37,109 nt of DNA. Source: Acidimicrobiaceae bacterium. Its GTDB lineage: Bacteria; Actinomycetota; Acidimicrobiia; Acidimicrobiales; Aldehydirespiratoraceae. This document shows positions 33,852 through 37,109 of the stretch, in pieces (within the stretch, counting starts at the first letter, position 1; each line of letters opens with the position of its first letter). The DNA lies in assembly GCA_009844405.1 (NCBI GenBank), contig VYBO01000113.1, positions 1 through 37,109 of the forward strand, read 5' to 3'. Below the pieces are notes generated by a model that was not told the origin of the DNA, did no database searches, and saw only the letters and a list, made by a program, of their open reading frames with translations. The translations under genes and the position numbers were made by a program.

Positions 33852-33857
33852 ATCCTA
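33852..33857 (-). promoter_or_regulatory. -10 box (TAGGAT) of a leaderless sufC2-sufS-sufU promoter
   Basis: TAGGAT on the minus strand lies 7 nt before the GTG at 33844, without a binding site. It is in the 88-bp gap shared with the divergent acyl-CoA dehydrogenase. Confidence 0.5.
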
Positions 33858-33932
33858 CGGCCAGCGGCGGGCACTACGGCCCTTCGGCCCCGATAGCTTG
33901 GCGACCACATCCGATCCGCAGGAGAGTCCCAC

Positions 33933-35048
33933 GTGAACTTCGCATTCACCGACGAGCAGGAGCAGCTCCGAGACTTCGTCCGCAGCTTCCTCGAGGAGAA
34001 GTCGCCAGAATCCGCGGTGCGCGACCAGATGGACACCGAGCGCGGCTTCGACCCCGACGTCTGGGAACAGATGTCCGATCAGATGGGCCTCCCCGCCCTG
34101 ACGATCCCCGAGGCCTACGGCGGCCAGGGGTTCACCTGCGTGGAGCAGGTGGTCGTGCTGGAGGAGATGGGCCGGGCGTTGCTCTGCGCGCCGTACTTCT
34201 CCTCCGCCGTGCTGGCCGCCAACACGCTGATGCGCTCCGGCGACGAGGAGGCCAAGCAGGCCCATCTGCCCGGCATCGCCTCCGGTGAGACGAGGGCCGC
34301 GCTGGCCTTCACCGAGCAGAACGGCCGCTGGGACGAGCCGGGGATCACCATGGTGGCCTCGCCGGACGACGGTTCGTGGCGCCTCGACGGCGTCAAGATG
34401 TACGTCCTCGACGGCCATACCGCCGACCTGATCATCGTGGCGGCCCGCACCGGCGGAGGCGTCTCGCTGTTCACCGTCGATCCGGACGCCGACGGGCTCA
34501 CCCGCACCGCCCTGTCGACCATGGACCAGACCCGCAAGCAGGCCAAGCTCACCTTCGAGGGGGTGGAGGCCACCCTGGTCGGCGCCGAAGGGCAGGGCTG
34601 GCCGGTGCTGGAGACCGTGCTGGATTTGGCGGCGGTGGCTCTGGCGGCCGAGCAGGTGGGGGGCGCGCAGCGCTGCTTGGACATGTCGGTGGAGTACGCC
34701 AAGGTCCGGGTGCAGTTCGGCCGGCCGATCGGCTCGTTCCAGGCGATCAAGCACAAGTGCGCCGACATGCTGCTGGAGGTCGAGTCGGCCAAGTCGGCCG
34801 CCTACTACGCAGGCTGGTGCGCGGCCGAGATGAACGACGAGCTGCCCCAGGTGGCGTCGCTGGCCAAGAGCTACTGCTCGGAGGCCTACTTCCACGCCGC
34901 GGCCGAGAACATCCAGATCCACGGCGGGATCGGATTCACCTGGGAGCACCCGGCTCACCTCTACTTCAAGCGGGCCAAGAGCTCGGAGCTCCTCTTCGGC
35001 GACCCCACCTACCACCGGGAGCTCCTCGCCCAGCGCATCGGCCTCTAG
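33933..35048 (+). CDS. Acyl-CoA dehydrogenase
   Basis: The protein is 371 aa, the size of a single acyl-CoA dehydrogenase subunit. It starts MNFAFTDEQEQLRDFVRSFL, followed by LPALTIPEAYGGQGFTCVEQ, the FAD-binding strand AALAFTEQN and the C-terminal ENIQIHGGIGFTWEHPAHLY with FKRAKSSELLFG. It oxidises acyl-CoA thioesters with FAD; the mycobacterial FadE group with the HGGIGFTWEHPAH ending includes steroid and long-chain enzymes, some working as heterodimers. AGGAGAG precedes the GTG at 33933. Chain length or substrate cannot be read. The next gene begins 18 bp downstream. Confidence 0.93.
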   Translation: MNFAFTDEQEQLRDFVRSFLEEKSPESAVRDQMDTERGFDPDVWEQMSDQMGLPALTIPEAYGGQGFTCVEQVVVLEEMGRALLCAPYFSSAVLAANTLMRSGDEEAKQAHLPGIASGETRAALAFTEQNGRWDEPGITMVASPDDGSWRLDGVKMYVLDGHTADLIIVAARTGGGVSLFTVDPDADGLTRTALSTMDQTRKQAKLTFEGVEATLVGAEGQGWPVLETVLDLAAVALAAEQVGGAQRCLDMSVEYAKVRVQFGRPIGSFQAIKHKCADMLLEVESAKSAAYYAGWCAAEMNDELPQVASLAKSYCSEAYFHAAAENIQIHGGIGFTWEHPAHLYFKRAKSSELLFGDPTYHRELLAQRIGL

Positions 35049-35066
35049 AGCGGTACGGCGGGCGCC

Positions 35067-35534
35067 GTGATTTGGCTGATCGCCGCGGTCGGCCTGGCTG
35101 CCGTGGTGGCGATCGCGTTCGTGTCGGTGGGGATCGCGGTCGGGCGCCTGGAGCAGGAGACCGCACCGTCGGTGTACCGGCTGGCCGCAGCCGTCGATTA
35201 CGTGGCAGACCACCTGCCCGACGAGGTGACCGCCAGGATCAGCCACGACGACGTCGCAACGGTGCTGGGCTGGCACCTCGACTGGTTCGCGGCGGTGGGC
35301 CTGGCCACCTCCCACGGCCAGGAGCTCGGCGACTCTGCGGTAGCCGTGGGTGACATGGCCGTGGCCGACACCGCCGCCGCCACCGAAGCGGTGGTGGCCC
35401 GATCCCTGGAGGAGGACGGCCCCGACCCGGTCGACGTGGTGTGCATCCTCGAGGCCCAGCTCGCCTACCTGGCCGAGATAGGCGCCCTCAGCGCCGGCGA
35501 ACCCCCCGCCCGAGAGCAGGCTGCGGCTACATGA
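35067..35534 (+). CDS. Conserved membrane-anchored protein of unknown function
   Basis: The product is 155 aa. One N-terminal membrane helix (residues 2-25, IWLIAAVGLAAVVAIAFVSV) is followed by a soluble domain with SVYRLAAAVDYVADHLPDEV, ARISHDDVATVLGWHLDWF, and DPVDVVCILEAQLAYLAEIG. The rest is Ala/Glu-rich. It starts with GTG at 35067, 18 bp after the acyl-CoA dehydrogenase, and is probably co-transcribed with it. I recognise no family; it may tether or regulate a partner at the membrane. Confidence 0.7.
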   Translation: MIWLIAAVGLAAVVAIAFVSVGIAVGRLEQETAPSVYRLAAAVDYVADHLPDEVTARISHDDVATVLGWHLDWFAAVGLATSHGQELGDSAVAVGDMAVADTAAATEAVVARSLEEDGPDPVDVVCILEAQLAYLAEIGALSAGEPPAREQAAAT

Positions 35535-35606
35535 GGTTCGCAGCCGCGGCCTCAAGTCCTTTGGGGCTCCGGATGCCCACACTATCCAGAGTTGGTGCGC
35601 TGATGC

Positions 35607-35612
35607 TATAAT
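35607..35612 (+). promoter_or_regulatory. -10 box (TATAAT) of leaderless vapB promoter
   Basis: A perfect TATAAT lies 6 nt before the ATG at 35619, so transcription should begin at the start codon. No convincing -35 at 17 bp is seen; autoregulation by VapB at this site is likely but not shown. Confidence 0.6.
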
Positions 35613-35618
35613 GTGGTG

Positions 35619-35840
35619 ATGCGAACGACTCTTGAACTTGACGACGACGTCCTCGCGGTGGCCCGGTCACTGGCCCGCGAGCGGCGCATGTCGCTCGGCG
35701 CGGCGGTGTCCGAGCTGGCCCGCCGGGGCTGGAGGCAGCGTCCCGCCGACACCGGGCGGGTCGTGCCCGGGTTCACGGTCGGGCCCGACAGCGGTCCGAT
35801 CACCGCCGAGATGGTGCGGGCCGCGAGCGACGAGTGGTGA
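35619..35840 (+). CDS. vapB: VapB-type antitoxin
   Basis: The product is 73 aa. The N-terminus MRTTLELDDDVLAVARSLAR reads as a ribbon-helix-helix DNA-binding domain, followed by RRMSLGAAVSELARRGW. The C-terminus (PITAEMVRAASDEW) would wrap around the toxin. It neutralises VapC and represses its own operon. The ATG at 35619 is chosen because TATAAT is 6 nt upstream; GTG codons at 35613 and 35616 are less likely. The stop overlaps the vapC start in GTGA. Confidence 0.9.
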   Translation: MRTTLELDDDVLAVARSLARERRMSLGAAVSELARRGWRQRPADTGRVVPGFTVGPDSGPITAEMVRAASDEW

Positions 35841-36271
35841 CGCCGCTGCTCGACGTCAATGTGCTCGTCGCGCTGGCCTGGCCCACGCACGTTCACCATG
35901 ACACGGCCGTGGACTGGTTCACGTCCCGCGGCGGTCGGCCCTGGGCCACGGCCGCGATCGTGCAGCTGGGCTTCATCCGGGTGTCCTCGAACCGCAGGAT
36001 CCTCCCCGACGCCCGCTCGCCGGGCGAAGCTGCCGCAGTTCTGCGGGCGCTGACCGGGGTCGAGGGCCACGAGTTCTGGATCGACGACGTCGAGCCGGCC
36101 AGAGCGGAGTGGGCCCAACAGGACCGGCTGACCGGTTACCAGCAGGTCACCGACGCCCACCTCCTGGCCCTCGCCGAGCGCCACGACGGCTGCTTGGCAA
36201 CCTTCGACCGTCAGCTGCCCGCCCTCACCTCCGACCCAAGCCGCGTCAACCTCCTAGAGCCCAACCCCTGA
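35837..36271 (+). CDS. vapC: VapC-type PIN-domain toxin (mycobacterial type)
   Basis: The protein is 144 aa. The PIN-domain acidic residues are D6 (PLLDVNVLVALAW), the pair in QQVTDAHLLALAERH, and ATFDRQL near the end. The middle acidic residue seen in many PIN toxins is Q here (AAIVQLGFIRVSSN), a form found in some mycobacterial-type VapC proteins. The PIN domain is an RNase, and the usual targets are tRNA or rRNA. GTG at 35837 overlaps the vapB stop; a GTG three bases earlier is also possible. It is convergent with the second PIN toxin, with 29 bp between the stops. Confidence 0.9.
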   Translation: MTPLLDVNVLVALAWPTHVHHDTAVDWFTSRGGRPWATAAIVQLGFIRVSSNRRILPDARSPGEAAAVLRALTGVEGHEFWIDDVEPARAEWAQQDRLTGYQQVTDAHLLALAERHDGCLATFDRQLPALTSDPSRVNLLEPNP

Positions 36272-36300
36272 CACCGCCTCACCCGGCCGTATCGGCGGGG

Positions 36301-36723
36301 TCAGGCGCAGGCGTTGAGGCATTGGGGCGCGGTCCTCGCCGACGCCCAGTCGAGGATCTTGCGGTCAGAGGTGACCAGCGGACGCTTGGCGACCGTCGCC
36401 GAAGCCGTGACGAGCTGGTCGGCGGGTTCGGAATGGAAGCCGTGGTTGGCGTGCAGCGAAGCGGCCAGCATGGCCGTCTCGGAGGTGACGGGAATCTCCC
36501 GCACCCCGGCCGCGAGCAGGTCGCGGTGCCACAACTCGGGCGCCGACGGCAGCTCGATCCTGCCGCTGTAGTGGAGGCGGGCGACCTCGAGCATCGATAC
36601 GGCTGAGAATCTCAGGGAACCGTCTCGGGCGGCTGTCTCAAAGGCCGACGCGGCGCGGGGACCGAGCCTGGGGCTGCCCTGCGACATCCACAGCAAAGCG
36701 TCGGTGTCGAGTAGCAGGTCCAT
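36301..36723 (-). CDS. PIN-domain toxin of a Phd/PIN module
   Basis: The protein is 140 aa. The PIN acidic set is D6 and D8 in LLLDTDALLWMSQGS, E in SAVSMLEVARLH, D in EPADQLVTASA and D in TSDRKILDW. This is the second PIN toxin in the window and belongs to the LLLDTxALLW group usually paired with Phd/YefM antitoxins. The antitoxin gene lies 22 bp upstream. It should be an RNase that stops growth when freed. Confidence 0.9.
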   Translation of the reverse strand: MDLLLDTDALLWMSQGSPRLGPRAASAFETAARDGSLRFSAVSMLEVARLHYSGRIELPSAPELWHRDLLAAGVREIPVTSETAMLAASLHANHGFHSEPADQLVTASATVAKRPLVTSDRKILDWASARTAPQCLNACA

Positions 36724-36745
36724 TCCAGCCGTGACCGTCGCCGGG

Positions 36746-37015
36746 TCAGGTGCCGAGGATGCTCGCCGGGTCCGACACGACGCTCCAGTCGTCTGCGGGC
36801 ACGGCGGGCTCGCTCAAGTCATCGTGGATGCGGAGCCGCTCACACCATCCGACGATGCCCGTTGCGCCTTGCTCGGACACCGGAACGAGCGCGGCGACAG
36901 GCCGTCCGTGCTTGGTGACGATCAGCCTCGCGCCGGTGGCGTTCACCTCGTCCATGAGCCTCAGGCACTGCTCCCGGAACTGGCCCGCCGGAATGGTCCT
37001 CGTCTCGTCGCTCAT
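36746..37015 (-). CDS. Phd/YefM-type antitoxin
   Basis: The product is 89 aa. The N-terminal half is a Phd/YefM fold: TRTIPAGQFREQCLRLMDEV, then LIVTKHGRPVAALVPV, which forms the DNA-binding dimer. The C-terminal part (IHDDLSEPAVPADDWSVV) is acidic and probably binds the toxin. It is 22 bp before the PIN toxin gene. The palindrome TTCTGTACAGAA just upstream is a likely operator. Confidence 0.9.
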   Translation of the reverse strand: MSDETRTIPAGQFREQCLRLMDEVNATGARLIVTKHGRPVAALVPVSEQGATGIVGWCERLRIHDDLSEPAVPADDWSVVSDPASILGT

Positions 37016-37038
37016 CGCGTCCCCACACCACTCGCGGC

Positions 37039-37050
37039 TTCTGTACAGAA
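37039..37050 (-). promoter_or_regulatory. Palindrome TTCTGTACAGAA, candidate Phd/YefM operator
   Basis: This perfect 12-bp palindrome contains TGTACA, the core known from the E. coli YefM operator. It overlaps a TATTCT -10-like box (37052-37047, minus strand) of the antitoxin gene, about 24 nt before its ATG. Confidence 0.55.
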
Positions 37051-37109
37051 TAAACAGGCCCTGCGCGTAGGTGTGGGATGAGGGTTGCTGGCACGGGTGG
37101 GGGCCGTCA

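Noticed and set aside
37039..37050. LexA (SOS) box
   Set aside because: TTCTGTACAGAA lacks the spacing of the E. coli type (CTGT-N8-ACAG) and does not fit the actinobacterial GAAC-N4-GTTC form; a Phd/YefM operator fits better.

Overview
The window is high-GC DNA from an actinomycete. Several features point that way: the LytR_C–RsfS gene pair, SUF iron-sulfur genes with a SufU-type scaffold, a DUF2510 membrane protein, mycobacterial-type VapBC, and many genes that seem to be transcribed without a leader (a TANNNT box 6-8 nt before the start codon). Class Acidimicrobiia is my best guess, from overall protein style, and it is not proven.

Layout. 1-4720: housekeeping genes (LytR_C protein, rsfS, class I fumarase, a thioredoxin-fold protein, a coiled-coil membrane protein and a conserved unknown). 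4791-7875: a redox block. A UGSC-family selenoprotein contains an in-frame TGA followed by a near-perfect bacterial SECIS hairpin. It lies behind a thioredoxin-fused protein of unknown function, and is divergent from a flavin reductase and a gamma-carbonic-anhydrase-like protein. 7976-9379: sufB. 9475-23738: a defence island holding an RloA/RloB (AbiL-like) pair, a tail-to-tail six-gene type 3 BREX operon (brxF-brxC-pglXI-brxHII-pglZ plus a terminal small gene), and a frame-broken small gene. 23826-26820: the SUF cluster resumes with a four-cysteine protein, sufD, a Rieske protein and sufC copy 1. 26866-31310: pterin carbinolamine dehydratase, a twin 48-bp palindromic repeat, a UvrD-like helicase and a DUF2510 protein. 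31347-33844: sufC copy 2, sufS and sufU on the minus strand. 33933-35534: acyl-CoA dehydrogenase and a membrane-anchored unknown. 35619-37015: two convergent PIN-toxin modules, VapBC and Phd/PIN.

How it fits together. SufS and SufU supply sulfur, and SufB, SufD and SufC form the scaffold on which Fe-S clusters are built. The clients visible here are the [4Fe-4S] fumarase and the Rieske protein. The SUF genes are split twice: into two divergent groups with one sufC each, and by the 14-kb defence island between sufB and sufD. BREX normally marks host DNA and blocks phage replication, while RloAB would act as a second, abortive-type layer.

The observations most worth following up are the selenoprotein with its SECIS and thioredoxin-fused operon partner, the defence island inside the SUF cluster, the small duplicated start of sufC1, and the twin palindromic element at 27174-27293.
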